Assembly: GCF_030867145.1 (NCBI RefSeq)
Contig: NC_134434.1
Coordinates: 3,472,001 to 3,536,000 of the forward strand
Length of the DNA: 64,000 nucleotides
From: Opisthocomus hoazin
Taxonomy: Eukaryota; Chordata; Aves; Opisthocomiformes; Opisthocomidae
Direction: 5' to 3'
A program made the translations under genes and the position numbers. This document shows, piece after piece, positions 8,427 through 20,006 of the stretch. The notes below the pieces were generated by a model. The model did not search any database, was not told where the DNA came from, and saw only the letters and a program-made list of their open reading frames with translations. How positions within the stretch are numbered: the first letter of the stretch is position 1; each line of letters begins with the position of its first letter.

Positions 8427-11344
8427 CGGTCAGCCAGCGCCTCAGGAGACCTGGAACACGCCTTCTTTGTGAAGCACGTGAACAAAGAGCAATTTGAGGC
8501 TTGCAAAGCACAGCCAAGAGATGAAGAACTTGTCTCTTTGATCTGAAAGGTCTGGCTTGCAGTTCCCTATTGGGTGCAAGCACAGTGATGCAGTAGATGT
8601 CAGCTGCTCAAAGCCATGGTCATTTGAGGTCCCATGCCAGTTCCCGGGAAAGGGTTTCAGTAGCTGCAGGCCCTGTCCATGGTTGAGCGCGTCCTTGCTG
8701 GGGAAGGTGACTACCAGCCTCAGCCAGGCCTCTTTCAGCTGTGGAGCACTCCTGAAGAAAGCTACTCACGTGGGTCTCCGGTTGCAGGGCTGAGGCTGAC
8801 CCTGCAAAACACAAGGTCCTGCAGGGCCCTGGAAGGGCTCAGCAATCAGCTAAGCCTCGGCTGGCTGGCTGCCTGTCTGTCCCAGCGACACAGAAAGGAC
8901 GGGACTCTGATCCCCAGAGTGGTTGGAAGGTGAAGCCCAGAGAAGGACCCTTTTTGTGATGGAGAGAAGTGCCGTAGTGTGAAGGGATGGGGGCACGGGG
9001 ACCATTCTTAGAGGGGGCCAGGTAGCTTGTTGGCGGCCTCAAAACAAAGGAGAAAAGGTCTTGTTCTGTGGAAACGTGTCAACTCTGAGTCTCAAAATTC
9101 TCGTTCTCCAAGTGGGCAGTCAGCCCCAAGGGTGCAAGGTCAAAGTGGCTGAGGAGTAAACTGCTAGGCATTTGGCTGAGGGTGCTTTTCACTTGTGGTG
9201 GCCTTGGCAGCCCTGGGCAGGACATGTCCTCTTGTGGCTGCAGTGCAAAGCAGAAGGCATCTTGCGGAGCAAGCCTGGGCCTGTGCTGTCCGCTTCCTGC
9301 CCTCAGGTGTTACCGCACACCTGCTGAGGCAGGTGAATGCATGTGCCCTGTCCCGCTGCCTCAGCTTTGCTCGGGCGCAGCAAATGCCAGGCTCCTCATG
9401 CGGCAGAGGAATGCCTCCCCGCCCTTCCCGCATCCAGCAGCAGGACAGGATGGCAGGCCAAGGACAAGAGCAGCCCGGCGACGGCACTCACTGCCTGCTG
9501 TAGTGGAGCTGTGAGGGGCTGAGTCATGCTCCTGTGTGGTGGCAGAGGAGGCTACGTGAGGAGCGGAGTGTCTGTCCTGGCGTCTGCTCCTCTTTCCATC
9601 ACCTCTCAATTGCCCAAAGGGAGAGCAACCCGTGGCGCTTCTGCTGGGCTGGGCCACGTCTCAAGGGGCCGCACCTTGGGGCTTTGGGAGCTGGAAGCGA
9701 CGGGCAGCCTCTTTGCTGCCCTTCAGTTGTGAGCTGTGAGCTGTGGCACTGCGTCGACTCTTCCAGCAGGATGGCACAACAGCCCCAGAGCATGGCACTG
9801 CTGGAAACGACGGCAGAAGTGAGACAGAGCCATCAGTCCTTTGCAGGAGAAGACAACAGCCTCCTTCTAGACTCTTGCTCCAAACAGCATGGCCACCCGG
9901 GTGACAGCATGGCCCGCCTTCCCAAGCAGCACGGGCAGTCAGAGGCTTGCTCCTGGCAGCTCTCAGGGCTGGCAGCACACACCTGGCCTTTGAGCTCCTC
10001 CCAGGCCTTTCCAGACCGGCACAGTCTCCCCTCGGTCTCGTACGGTAGCAGGGGCACGCTCTGGTGCCACTGAATGGCCGCAGCCTCAGTCCGCTGCTCT
10101 GTCACACGGGTGTGTTCAACAAAGCAGGCTCCCCAGGCCCTGGACACGCAGGGGCGGCAGCTTTCCTCCGTTTGGTCGCTGCTCCAGAAACGTCCGGGGG
10201 TGGCAACATCAGGGCACGTTCGTTCTGCCCTCCTTTGGCTGCTGTTTCACCAAGGATCTTGCCAGGATTTCCAGGAGTCAACAAGTGGTTGGGCAAGACG
10301 CTAACAGCCATGACAACACTCTACCCAAAGCTGCAGTTCTGCAGGAATGCGGATGTGAGGTTGCGCCTAGGGTCCCCTGCAGCTCTGAATCCATTTCCCC
10401 CAGAGCCCCTGATGCCAGTGCATGGATGATTTGCACCAGGTGGATCCTCAGCACTTTGTCGTGACTCACAGGTGACTCCGAGGTGGTCTGCTGGTGCCAC
10501 CTTGCAATTACAGGGCCCCGAATGCCCTGGATGTGCCAATGCGTCCCTGAGCCAGGGAAAACAAGCCAGGCCTTCTGGCTCACTGACCTGAACAAGCCAC
10601 CTGGCAATGATGCAAAGATGCGTGTTGTTTGGGAAGACTGCGCCAAAGCAAACAGGTCCACTTGGTGATGGCTCTCTTTCAGGCACGAAGACAACAGCTG
10701 AACTGCTGGGCTCCCTTTGCGTGCCTGGAAAGTGTGTGCATCACCGAGGCCCAAGGGGAGCGGAGATCTGCTACCGGGTACCCTCATCCGCTCCAGCAAA
10801 GGCCTCCGTGTCCCCATCCCTGCATGCGACGGGCTTTCACTCCAGACCGCAGGAGAGCCTTGTTTGACCATCACCTTCCGATCACCCCGAGTCTTCTCTG
10901 TTCTCTGTCCCTCAGCGCAACAGCCATCCTGCAGAGGCTTGCCTGATCTCTGAGCAGCTTTGTAGCCTCAACCCATCAAAGAGAGACCTTTCTGAGCGGG
11001 GTGGCCTTCAGGCATGCTCCCCAGGCAAAGTCCTCAGCAAGCGGTGGCCATGTTCCCCAGGAAGGGCAGGACGTGCACAACGCCTACTCGTGGCCTGAAT
11101 CTGCTGGCAGGCTTCCCCAGCAACTGGAATCAGACCTCAAATGAGCATTGGTCTGGGGAAGAAACAAAATTGCTATCGACAAAATCACTGCAGTGCTGGC
11201 CAGATGAAAAGGGAGCCAAGCATTTCAGGCAAAGGAGGCATGTCTTTCATCTACCAGCAGAGCTTTGAGGAGCCAAAAGTGCTGTTTCTCAACATGCTTC
11301 GTGTTTGTGTCGTTGTTCAGCGCCCCTGGGGCTCTGGGACGCAC
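8427..11344. other. Divergent intergenic region between keratin promoters, unit 2
   Basis: Same content as 102-3020. The inverted, diverged promoter-proximal similarity can be seen by comparing about 8610-8690 (read on the minus strand) with about 11080-11160 (plus strand). Both contain TTCCC(C/G)AGCAACTGG-like and ACCTCAAATGA blocks about 200 bp above the TATA box. No gene is recognisable in between. Confidence 0.7.
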
Positions 11345-11418
11345 TATAAAAGTGTGCCCAGCTCCCAGCTCCTCTATCCTCTCCTCGTGCCTTCCTCTGC
11401 TCTGTGAAGTTGGTGAGT
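11345..11418 (+). promoter_or_regulatory. TATA box, untranslated exon 1 and donor of plus-strand keratin gene 2
   Basis: TATAAAAG at 11345-11352, inferred exon 1 at about 11374-11412, donor GTGAGT at 11413-11418, and intron to 11707. The core promoter is the same as that of copy 1. Confidence 0.85.
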
Positions 11419-11658
11419 CTCAGTTCATTTTGCCTCTTCTCTCCTCGGTTGGCAGGACAGATTTTGTGGAGAGGGATGCATGCTATTTTCCTCCCTTGTG
11501 CTCGCTGGATGGTCTAGGATGTGAAAGGCGGCGTTGGCTGGGTTCTTTGCCAGCCGCCTTTCTTTCCAAGGCTCGCGACAAGGGCTGATGATCAGGAAGC
11601 AAACAGCCCGATGCCAAGAGGCGGGAGCCTCTTGGTCTGCAGTAGAAGAGCTGGGGGT

Positions 11659-12686
11659 CTGAAAGGGCCTGAGAGCTAATGCCCTCTGCTCCCACCCGGT
11701 CTTGCAGGGTCGCCACTCTCCGCCAGACATGTCGTGCTACAGCCCGTGCGCGCCAGCTGCCTGCGGCCCAGCCCCGCTTGCCAACAGCTGCAACGAGCCG
11801 TGCGTCCTCCGGTGCGCCGACTCCAGCGTTACGATCCAGCCCTCGCCAGTCCTGGTGACGCTGCCCGGCCCAATCCTCAGCTCCTTCCCTCAGAGCACAG
11901 CCGTGGGATCCAGCGCGTCGGCTGCCGTGGGGAGCTCTCTCAGCGCTGCCAGTGTGCCCATCGCTTCTGGGGGCTCCCTGGGTCTGGGGGGCTTTGGGTG
12001 GTACGGTCTGGGCCGTGGGCTCTGTGGGCCTCTGGGACGGGGCAATCTCTTATGCTGAAGCCCGTGGATTGCCTGCCCGCGGTCGAGCGCCCTGAGCCTC
12101 GAGGAAAGCCCTGGAGCCAGCCCTGCGAGCACGGCCGTGGTCTGCAGAGGAGCCGAGCTCCCAGCGCTCTGCCTGCAGGAAGGAGCCGGTGCTGGCCTTC
12201 CTCCTCTTCCCAACGAAGCCTCTCTCTTTCCGCCTCTTGCTCTGCTTTGCCTTATGCTCCCCTGAAAATGCCTCCTCCTTCCTTCCGTAGCAACGGGTCT
12301 AGGTGATGCATGATTGCCGGAGCCTTGAAGGGCAGTTGGATGAGCTTTACTCAGCCTCCAAACTGCATTGCTTAAGCTCTCGTCGTTTCCATTTTCCTTT
12401 GATTTTCTCATTAAAGACATTGGGCATCAGCTTGGCAAGAGAGTCGTGTCTCCTTCTCCCCTCTTCTCCAAAGCCCTTTAGCTGAGTATCCAAAAGGGTT
12501 CCTCCCTTGGTAAAACTACAGGTTTCTCCAGAGTTCCTGGGTTTGAGAGAGCCTCGTCTCTCCCCGCTGACCTCCCGTAGCAATGGGGACGAGGCCAGTG
12601 TCTCAGGTGAGAACCAGTGTGGAAGGAGCCCCATTGCTCTTTGGCACACCTCGAAAGCCACAAAACAAAGTATGAAGGAAGCCCAG
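11659..12686 (+). repeat. Left inverted arm, unit 2
   Basis: Equivalent of 3335-4362. It is the near-identical reverse complement of 15293-16320. Confidence 0.88.
11729..12058 (+). CDS. Feather-type beta-keratin, 109 aa, plus-strand copy 2
   Basis: The protein is identical to copy 1. Exon 2 starts at 11708 after CTTGCAG. The poly(A) signal ATTAAA is at 12410-12415. In the 3'UTR a few bases differ from copy 1, for example around 12257-12268, while the coding sequence shows no amino-acid change. It faces the minus-strand copy at 15921-16250. Confidence 0.95.
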   Translation: MSCYSPCAPAACGPAPLANSCNEPCVLRCADSSVTIQPSPVLVTLPGPILSSFPQSTAVGSSASAAVGSSLSAASVPIASGGSLGLGGFGWYGLGRGLCGPLGRGNLLC

Positions 12687-13648
12687 ACACTCCTAGAATC
12701 ACAGAATTGCCCTGATTGTTGGCTGGGCCTGAGGCCGTGGAGCTGTGGCAGCCTGAGCTCTGCTGGGCTTCTGGGTTCAGCAGCCACCAGCCGGAAAGGG
12801 ATGCTGCTGGCTGTCCAAACCGCCAAGCTCGCCTGTTGATGAGCAAGAGTTCTGCTCTTCTTTGCTTCCCTGAGGCTGGCCAGGTGAGATTAAGGCGCCG
12901 CTGAAGCAGCTGACCTCTCCGCAGCAGGCAGCCCCTTTCTCATCTCTCACAGACCCTCCCTCTGGATTCAGACCCAGCCGCACTGGCCGTGGGAGCAGTG
13001 GTCCCGTTCAGCTGGCTCTCAGGCCTTAGGGATATGCCAGGCTGCCGGAGGGGCGTCTAGGGGGGTGGGCTCAGCAGCATTCTGAGCTCTCAGGCCCTCA
13101 GCCAAGCCCCAGCCTCTTCTTCCTGCATCTTGTCTGCACGCTGGTGTGTCCAGGCATGCTGCTCACAGCTGCTCACACCATAAGACACGCGGCATCCTCG
13201 GGAGTGCCACACTCCTGGGAAGTGTGCCCAGAGGACAGCAGGGCGGGGAGAGCAAGAGGCCCACGGTTGTGGGGAAGAGGTATCCCAAGGTAATGTCCAG
13301 GGTCTGGGAGAGGGAGACCGGTGGTCAGAGAGGCAGAAGTGCAAACGTGTGTAAGAGAGGGGAGGTCGTGTGGGCAGGATGAGGGAGGCTCCGGGCACCT
13401 CTGTGCCTTTCATAACCACGCTGGATTGTCCCAGTCACTCTGACCCCTGCTACGTCGCTCCTGACCCCCTGGGACAGCACACCGCTGGGAGGCATGGCTG
13501 GCTGCTGGCTGCTGCTGCCTCCACACTGCAGGTCTTCCCTGCAGATCCCTGCCTTGTCACAAAGCTGCTTAAGGGCTTGGTGCGTCTGAAATATGACGGC
13601 AGGCCGTGAGAGATGGGGTTCTTCCCATACCTGATGGAAGGGCACGAA

Positions 13649-13924
13649 GAGGGAGACAGACTCTTCTCAGCAGTAGCAACTAGCAGCGCAAGAGCAAATG
13701 GGCACAAATTAAAATGCATGAAATTGCATCTCCAGCGTGAGGGCGGTCAAACAGTGGACCAGATTGCCCAGAGAGGTTCTGCAGTCTCCATCCCTGCAGA
13801 TACTCAAAACGCAACTGGACTAGGCCCTCAGCAACCAGCTGAAGTAGACCCTGCCGGGGCAGTTGGCTTGGACTGAAGGATGTCAGGAGCTCTCTTCCAA
13901 CCCCAACAATTCCGAGGTTCTGTG
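13649..13924 (+). mobile_element. CR1 LINE 3' end fragment, unit 2
   Basis: Unit 2 copy of the fragment at 5325-5600 and nearly identical to it, so it was amplified with the unit and not inserted independently. Confidence 0.85.
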
Positions 13925-14013
13925 TACGGGTAAGGGCAATACCTGCCATAAAGAAAATGGGACGTGCAATGTTCTGTGATGGAAAAGGGTTTACGCGGAG
14001 ATTGTTTTTCATT

Positions 14014-14139
14014 CCTGTCTCTGGCTGAGCCTTACTGAAGGCAAGGTGAGCAACATCCACTGCTCTTCCCTTGTCCTCCAAGCTAGTCATCTGACTGTAG
14101 AGGGCTACCATCTTGCTTAAGCTTGACTTCTCCTTCATA
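14014..14139 (-). mobile_element. CR1 ORF2 reverse-transcriptase scrap, unit 2
   Basis: Unit 2 copy of the scrap at 5690-5815, with the same VDVAHLAFSKA reading on the minus strand. Confidence 0.7.
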
Positions 14140-14346
14140 AACCCACGCTTACTTCTCCCCACCACTTTCCTGTGGCACCTATGTTTGGAAGGTACTTCCA
14201 GGAAATGTTTTGCTCTATCATCTTCCCAGAGGATGGAGGAGAGTCTGGGCATGCGGTGAGTTCCCTGGATCTTCCTTCTTTCCCTTCTTGTTCCTCTTGA
14301 CCTCTGAAAGAAACTACTTTGCCCATCGTTGGGCAGACAGACCGAC

Positions 14347-14428
14347 CGACGAGGATGGGATTCGAACCCACGCGTGCAGAGCACAATGGATTAGCAGTCC
14401 ATCGCCTTCACCACTCGGCCACCTCGTC
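14347..14428 (-). tRNA. tRNA-Ser(GCT), unit 2 copy
   Basis: Identical by eye to the gene at 6023-6104, including the GGTGAAGG D loop. The anticodon is at 14393-14395. It again lacks a nearby T-run terminator. It sits at the same place in the amplicon, between the CR1 scrap and the hexamer repeat. Confidence 0.93.
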
Positions 14429-14429
14429 A

Positions 14430-14485
14430 GCATGCTGCTGCTGCTGCTGCCGCCACGCCTGCCACGGCTGCTCCTGCTCCTGCTA

Positions 14486-14544
<59 letters not shown>

Positions 14545-14561
14545 TCTCCTGCTCCTGCAAC
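14430..14561. repeat. CTG triplets and expanded CTCCTG hexamer repeat, unit 2
   Basis: Hexamers run at about 14468-14561. This copy has an interrupting CTACTG and is 24 bp (four hexamers) longer than unit 1. That accounts for the 8324 to 8348 bp shift between equivalent features. Confidence 0.95.
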
Positions 14562-15292
14562 TGACACGGGTGCCACTGCCGCTGACACTGCTCCTCAGCT
14601 TGCTGCTCCAGCTGCTCCTTCTCCTGCTCCTGGCACATACACCATTTCATACTGTTTGACATTGGAGAGAAGGAGCCGGGCTCCAGATTTTGCCTTTTGC
14701 CACTGCTCCACTTTCCCGACAGCTGGCTGTGCTCCAGGGACCTTTGGGAAACAGGTGCTTGCGTTCACATCAGAAGGTGACTGAACAGCACAGCCCCATG
14801 CTCCTTCCTGGCAAGGAGCACGGGACACTGACCCTGCAGTGGCTTCGCACCTCCAAAGGACTTGACCCTCACTTTGAGATTAATTTGCCACCAACCACAG
14901 CCCCGTTGCCTTCTGGAAGGATACCACCACCTCACAGGGACAGGATTCACTCCCACTTGACTGGTGCACTTCTCACCAGGACGCAGCATGTGCCTCAGCC
15001 TTGGGCATGTGAACAAGGGGCACTTGCAGATTCAGGACTGTCTCTGGCGCAGGAGCCCACGGCACGAGGGAGGACTGGCCTGGGAAATGCAATGCTCTGC
15101 CAAGCTGCTTCCACACACTGCTGGCATTCACTCCCCATTGTGGCTATGAAAATGTCCTGGGATTCGCTTCCCGCGTCCTAAACAAAGACTTCCGTAACAA
15201 GGTAGCCACGGCCATCATTGGCTCTCGTTAATCCAGCAGTCTGTTGAGTCCCTGCTGTGATCAATGCAGCACGGGGACATTCAACAGAAAAC

Positions 15293-16320
15293 CTGGACTT
15301 CCTTCATACTTTGTTTTGTGGCTTTCGAGGTGTTCTGAAGAGCAATGGGGCTCCTTCCACACCAGTTCTCACCTGAGACACTGGCCTCGTCCCCATTGCT
15401 ACGGGAGGTCAGCGGGGAGAGACGAGGCTCTCTCAAACCCAGGAACTCTGGAGAAACCTGTAGTTTTACCAAGGGAGGAACCCTTTTGGATACTCAGCTA
15501 AAGGGCTTTGGAGAAGAGGGGAGAAGGAGACACGACTCTCTTGCCAAGCTGATGCCCAATGTCTTTAATGAGAAAATCAAAGGAAAATGGAAACGACGAG
15601 AGCTTAAGCAATGCAGTTTGGAGGCTGAGTAAAGCTCATCCAACTGCCCTTCAAGGCTCCGGCAATCACGCATCACCTAGAGCCGTTGCTACGGAAGGAA
15701 GGAGGAGGCATTTGCAGGGTCGCATAAGGCAGAACAGAGCAAGAGGCGGAAAGAGAGAGGCTTCGTTGGGAAGAGGAGGAAGGCCAGCAGCGGCTCCTTC
15801 CTGCAGGCAGAGCGCTGGGAGCTCGGCTCCTCTGCAGACCACGGCCGTGCTCGCAGGGCTGGCTCCAGGGCTTTCCTCGAGGCTCAGGGCGCTCGACCGC
15901 GAGCAGGCAATGAACGGGCTTCAGCATAAGAGATTGCCCCGTCCCAGAGGCCCACAGAGCCCACGGCCCAGACCGTACCACCCAAAGCCCCCCAGACCCA
16001 GGGAGCCCCCAGAAGCGATGGGCACACTGGCAGCGCTGAGAGAGCTCCCCACGGCAGCCGACGCGCTGGATCCCACGGCTGTGCTCTGAGGGAAGGAGCT
16101 GAGGATTGGGCCGGGCAGCGTCACCAGGACTGGCGAGGGCTGGATCGTAACGCTGGAGTCGGCGCACCGGAGGACGCACGGCTCGTTGCAGCTGTTGGCA
16201 AGCGGGGCTGGGCCACAGGCAGCTGGCGCGCACGGGCTGTAGCACGACATGTCTGGCGGAGAGTGGCGACCCTGCAAGACCGGGTGGGAGCAGAGGGCAT
16301 TAGCTCTCAGGCCCTTTCAG
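15293..16320 (-). repeat. Right inverted arm, unit 2
   Basis: Equivalent of 6945-7972. A few 3'UTR differences mark this copy, for example around 15902-15914. Confidence 0.88.
15921..16250 (-). CDS. Feather-type beta-keratin, 109 aa, minus-strand copy 2
   Basis: The protein is identical to all other copies. One silent change is visible at 16215, where the Cys12 codon reads TGT in place of TGC. The coding exon starts at 16271, the intron spans 16272-16705, and exon 1 is at about 16706-16743. The poly(A) signal on the minus strand is at 15564-15569. It faces the plus-strand copy at 11729-12058. Confidence 0.95.
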   Translation of the reverse strand: MSCYSPCAPAACGPAPLANSCNEPCVLRCADSSVTIQPSPVLVTLPGPILSSFPQSTAVGSSASAAVGSSLSAASVPIASGGSLGLGGFGWYGLGRGLCGPLGRGNLLC

Positions 16321-16699
16321 CTCCCCGTCTCGGCTCCCCCAAGAACCAACAGTGCCTGGGTCGGCCTGGATGTCCCTCAAAAGTTCCCTTCTGTGCCAAA
16401 GGTGACCAAGGCAGCTCGCTGCTGCACTGTGGATGGGCGAGGAAGCACCTGGTGACGCGTTAGACAGTACTGGTCATCCAGGCTCGGACTTCAGCAGAGC
16501 CACTGCTACAAAAGATCCCAACTGACTCCCTGTTGGAAGGGAACAAAGCCTTCCGTCTTCCCTCACCAACTCACCTCCTAGAAGAGGGTAGCACAGTGTA
16601 TTTTCAAGCCTGCACCAAATCCCAGAAGGACCATGCACAGAAGGGAAGCCGTTCACCTGACAGACATCCTACCAGCAGGATGAGAAGGAGTGAGTTCAG

Positions 16700-16774
16700 A
16701 CTTACCAAGTTCACCGTGGAGAGCAAGGGAGGAGATGTGGATGGAAGGGCCTGGAGTGACACAGGCTTTTTATA
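16700..16774 (-). promoter_or_regulatory. TATA box, untranslated exon 1 and donor of minus-strand keratin copy 2
   Basis: Minus-strand TATAAAAA at 16767-16774 and donor GTAAGT at 16700-16705. It belongs to the coding exon at 15921-16250. Confidence 0.85.
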
Positions 16775-19692
16775 CGGTCAGCCAGCGCCTCAGGAGACCT
16801 GGAACACGCCTTCTTTGTGAAGCACGTGAACAAAGAGCAATTTGAGGCTTGCAAAGCACAGCCAAGAGATGAAGAACTTGTCTCTTTGATCTGAAAGGTC
16901 TGGCTTGCAGTTCCCTATTGGGTGCAAGCACAGTGATGCAGTAGATGTCAGCTGCTCAAAGCCATGGTCATTTGAGGTCCCATGCCAGTTCCCGGGAAAG
17001 GGTTTCAGTAGCTGCAGGCCCTGTCCATGGTTGAGCGCATCCTTGCTGGGGAAGGTGACTACCAGCCTCAGCCAGGCCTCTTTCAGCTGTGGAGCACTCC
17101 TGAAGAAAGCTACTCACGTGGGTCTCCGGTTGCAGGGCTGAGGCTGACCCTGCAAAACACAAGGTCCTGCAGGGCCCTGGAAGGGCTCAGCAATCAGCTA
17201 AGCCTCGGCTGGCTGGCTGCCTGTCTGTCCCAGCGACACAGAAAGGACGGGACTCTGATCCCCAGAGTGGTTGGAAGGTGAAGCCCAGAGAAGGACCCTT
17301 TCTGCGATGGAGAGAAGTGCCGTAGTGTGAAGGGATGGGGGCACGGGGACCATTCTTAGAGGGGGCCAGGTAGCTTGTTGGCGGCCTCAAAACAAAGGAG
17401 AAAAGGTCTTGTTCTGTGGAAACGTGTCAACTCTGAGTCTCAAAATTCTCGTTCTCCAAGTGGGCAGTCAGCCCCAAGGGTGCAAGGTCAAAGTGGCTGA
17501 GGAGTAAACTGCTAGGCATTTGGCTGAGGGTGCTTTTCACTTGTGGTGGCCTTGGCAGCCCTGGGCAGGACATGTCCTCTTGTGGCTGCAGTGCAAAGCA
17601 GAAGGCATCTTGCGGAGCAAGCCTGGGCCTGTGCTGTCCGCTTCCTGCCCTCAGGTGTTACCGCACACCTGCTGAGGCAGGTGAATGCATGTGCCCTGTC
17701 CCGCTGCCTCAGCTTTGCTCGGGCGCAGCAAATGCCAGGCTCCTCATGCGGCAGAGGAATGCCTCCCCGCCCTTCCCGCATCCAGCAGCAGGACAGGATG
17801 GCAGGCCAAGGACAAGAGCAGCCCGGCGACGGCACTCACTGCCTGCTGTAGTGGAGCTGTGAGGGGCTGAGTCATGCTCCTGTGTGGTGGCAGAGGAGGC
17901 TACGTGAGGAGCGGAGTGTCTGTCCTGGCGTCTGCTCCTCTTTCCATCACCTCTCAATTGCCCAAAGGGAGAGCAACCCGTGGCGCTTCTGCTGGGCTGG
18001 GCCACGTCTCAAGGGGCCGCACCTTGGGGCTTTGGGGGCTGGAAGCGACGGGCAGCCTCTTTGCTGCCCTTCAGTTGTGAGCTGTGAGCTGTGGCACTGC
18101 GTCGACTCTTCCAGCAGGATGGCACAACAGCCCCAGAGCATGGCGCTGCTGGAAACGACGGCAGAAGTGAGACAGAGCCATCAGTCCTTTGCAGGAGAAG
18201 ACAACAGCCTCCTTCTAGACTCTGCCTCCAAACAGCATGGCCACCCGGGTGACAGCATGGCCCGCCTTCCCAAGCAGCACGGGCAGTCAGAGGCTTGCTC
18301 CTGGCAGCTCTCAGGGCTGGCAGCACACACCTGGCCTTTGAGCTCCTCCCAGGCCTTTCCAGACCGGCACAGTCTCCCCTCGGTCTCGTACGGTAGCAGG
18401 GGCACGCTCTGGTGCCACTGAATGGCCGCAGCCTCAGTCCGCTGCTCTGTCACACGGGTGTGTTCAACAAAGCAGGCTCCCCAGGCCCTGGACACGCAGG
18501 GGCGGCAGCTTTCCTCCGTTTGGTCGCTGCTCCAGAAACGTCCGGGGGTGGCAACATCAGGGCACGTTCGTTCTGCCCTCCTTTGGCTGCTGTTTCACCA
18601 AGGATCTTGCCAGGATTTCCAGGAGTCAACAAGTGGTTGGGCAAGACGCTAACAGCCATGACAACACTCTACCCAAAGCTGCAGTTCTGCAGGAATGCGG
18701 ATGTGAGGTTGCGCCTAGGGTCCCCTGCAGCTCTGAATCCATTTCCCCCAGAGCCCCTGATGCCAGTGCATGGATGATTTGCACCAGGTGGATCCTCAGC
18801 ACTTTGTCGTGACTCACAGGTGACTCCGAGGTGGTCTGCTGGTGCCACCTTGCAATTACAGGGCCCCAAATGCCCTGGATGTGCCAATGCGTCCCTGAGC
18901 CAGGGAAAACAAGCCAGGCCTTCTGGCTCACTGACCTGAACAAGCCACCTGGCAATGATGCAAAGATGCGTGTTGTTTGGGAAGACTGCGCCAAAGCAAA
19001 CAGGTCCACTTGGTGATGGCTCTCTTTCAGGCACGAAGACAACAGCTGAACTGCTGGGCTCCCTTTGCGTGCCTGGAAAGTGTGTGCATCACCGAGGCCC
19101 AAGGGGAGCGGAGATCTGCTACCGGGTAGCCTCATCCGCTCCAGCAAAGGCCTCCGTGTCCCCATCCCTGCATGCGATGGGCTTTCACTCCAGACCGCAG
19201 GAGAGCCTTGTTTGACCATCACCTTCCGATCACCCCGAGTCTTCTCTGTTCTCTGTCCCTCAGCGCAACAGCCATCCTGCAGAGGCTTGCCTGATCTCTG
19301 AGCAGCTTTGTAGCCTCAACCCATCAAAGAGAGACCTTTCTGAGCGGGGTGGCCTTCAGGCATGCTCCCCAGGCAAAGTCCTCAGCAAGCGGTGGCCATG
19401 TTCCCCAGGAAGGGCAGGACGTGCACAACGCCTACTCGTGGCCTGAATCTGCTGGCAGGCTTCCCCAGCAACTGGAATCAGACCTCAAATGAGCATTGGT
19501 CTGGGGAAGAAACAAAATTGCTATCGATAAAATCACTGCAGTGCTGGCCAGATGAAAAGGGAGCCAAGCATTTCAGGCAAAGGAGGCATGTCTTTCATCT
19601 ACCAGCAGAGCTTTGAGGAGCCAAAAGTGCTGTTTCTCAACATGCTTCATGTTTGTGTCGTTGTTCAGCGCCCCTGGGGCTCTGGGACGCAC
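16775..19692. other. Divergent intergenic region between keratin promoters, unit 3
   Basis: Near-identical to 8427-11344. No gene recognised. Confidence 0.7.
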
Positions 19693-19766
19693 TATAAAAG
19701 TGTGCCCAGCTCCCAGCTCCTCTATCCTCTCCTCGTGCCTTCCTCTGCTCTGTGAAGTTGGTGAGT
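19693..19766 (+). promoter_or_regulatory. TATA box, untranslated exon 1 and donor of plus-strand keratin gene 3
   Basis: TATAAAAG at 19693-19700, inferred exon 1 at about 19722-19760, donor GTGAGT at 19761-19766, and intron to 20055. Confidence 0.85.
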
Positions 19767-20006
19767 CTCAGTTCATTTTGCCTCTTCTCTCCTCGGTTGG
19801 CAGGACAGATTTTGTGGAGAGGGATGCATGCTATTTTCCTCCCTTGTGCTCGCTGGATGGTCTAGGATGTGAAAGGCGGCGTTGGCTGGGTTCTTTGCCA
19901 GCCGCCTTTCTTTCCAAGGCTCGCGACAAGGGCTGATGATCAGGAAGCAAACAGCCCGATGCCAAGAGGCGGGAGCCTCTTGGTCTGCAGTAGAAGAGCT
20001 GGGGGT

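Larger units (their letters stand above)
12687..15292. other. Inverted-repeat spacer, unit 2
   Basis: Same layout as 4363-6944, but 24 bp longer through the hexamer repeat. Nothing is recognisable beyond the listed CR1 pieces, tRNA and repeat. Confidence 0.7.
8326..16673. repeat. Tandem keratin/tRNA amplicon, unit 2
   Basis: Second direct repeat, with the same gene order as unit 1. The plus-strand gene is shifted by 8324 bp. Features right of the hexamer repeat are shifted by 8348 bp, because this copy has four extra hexamers. It is the only unit whose two flanking junctions both lie inside the window. Confidence 0.95.
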
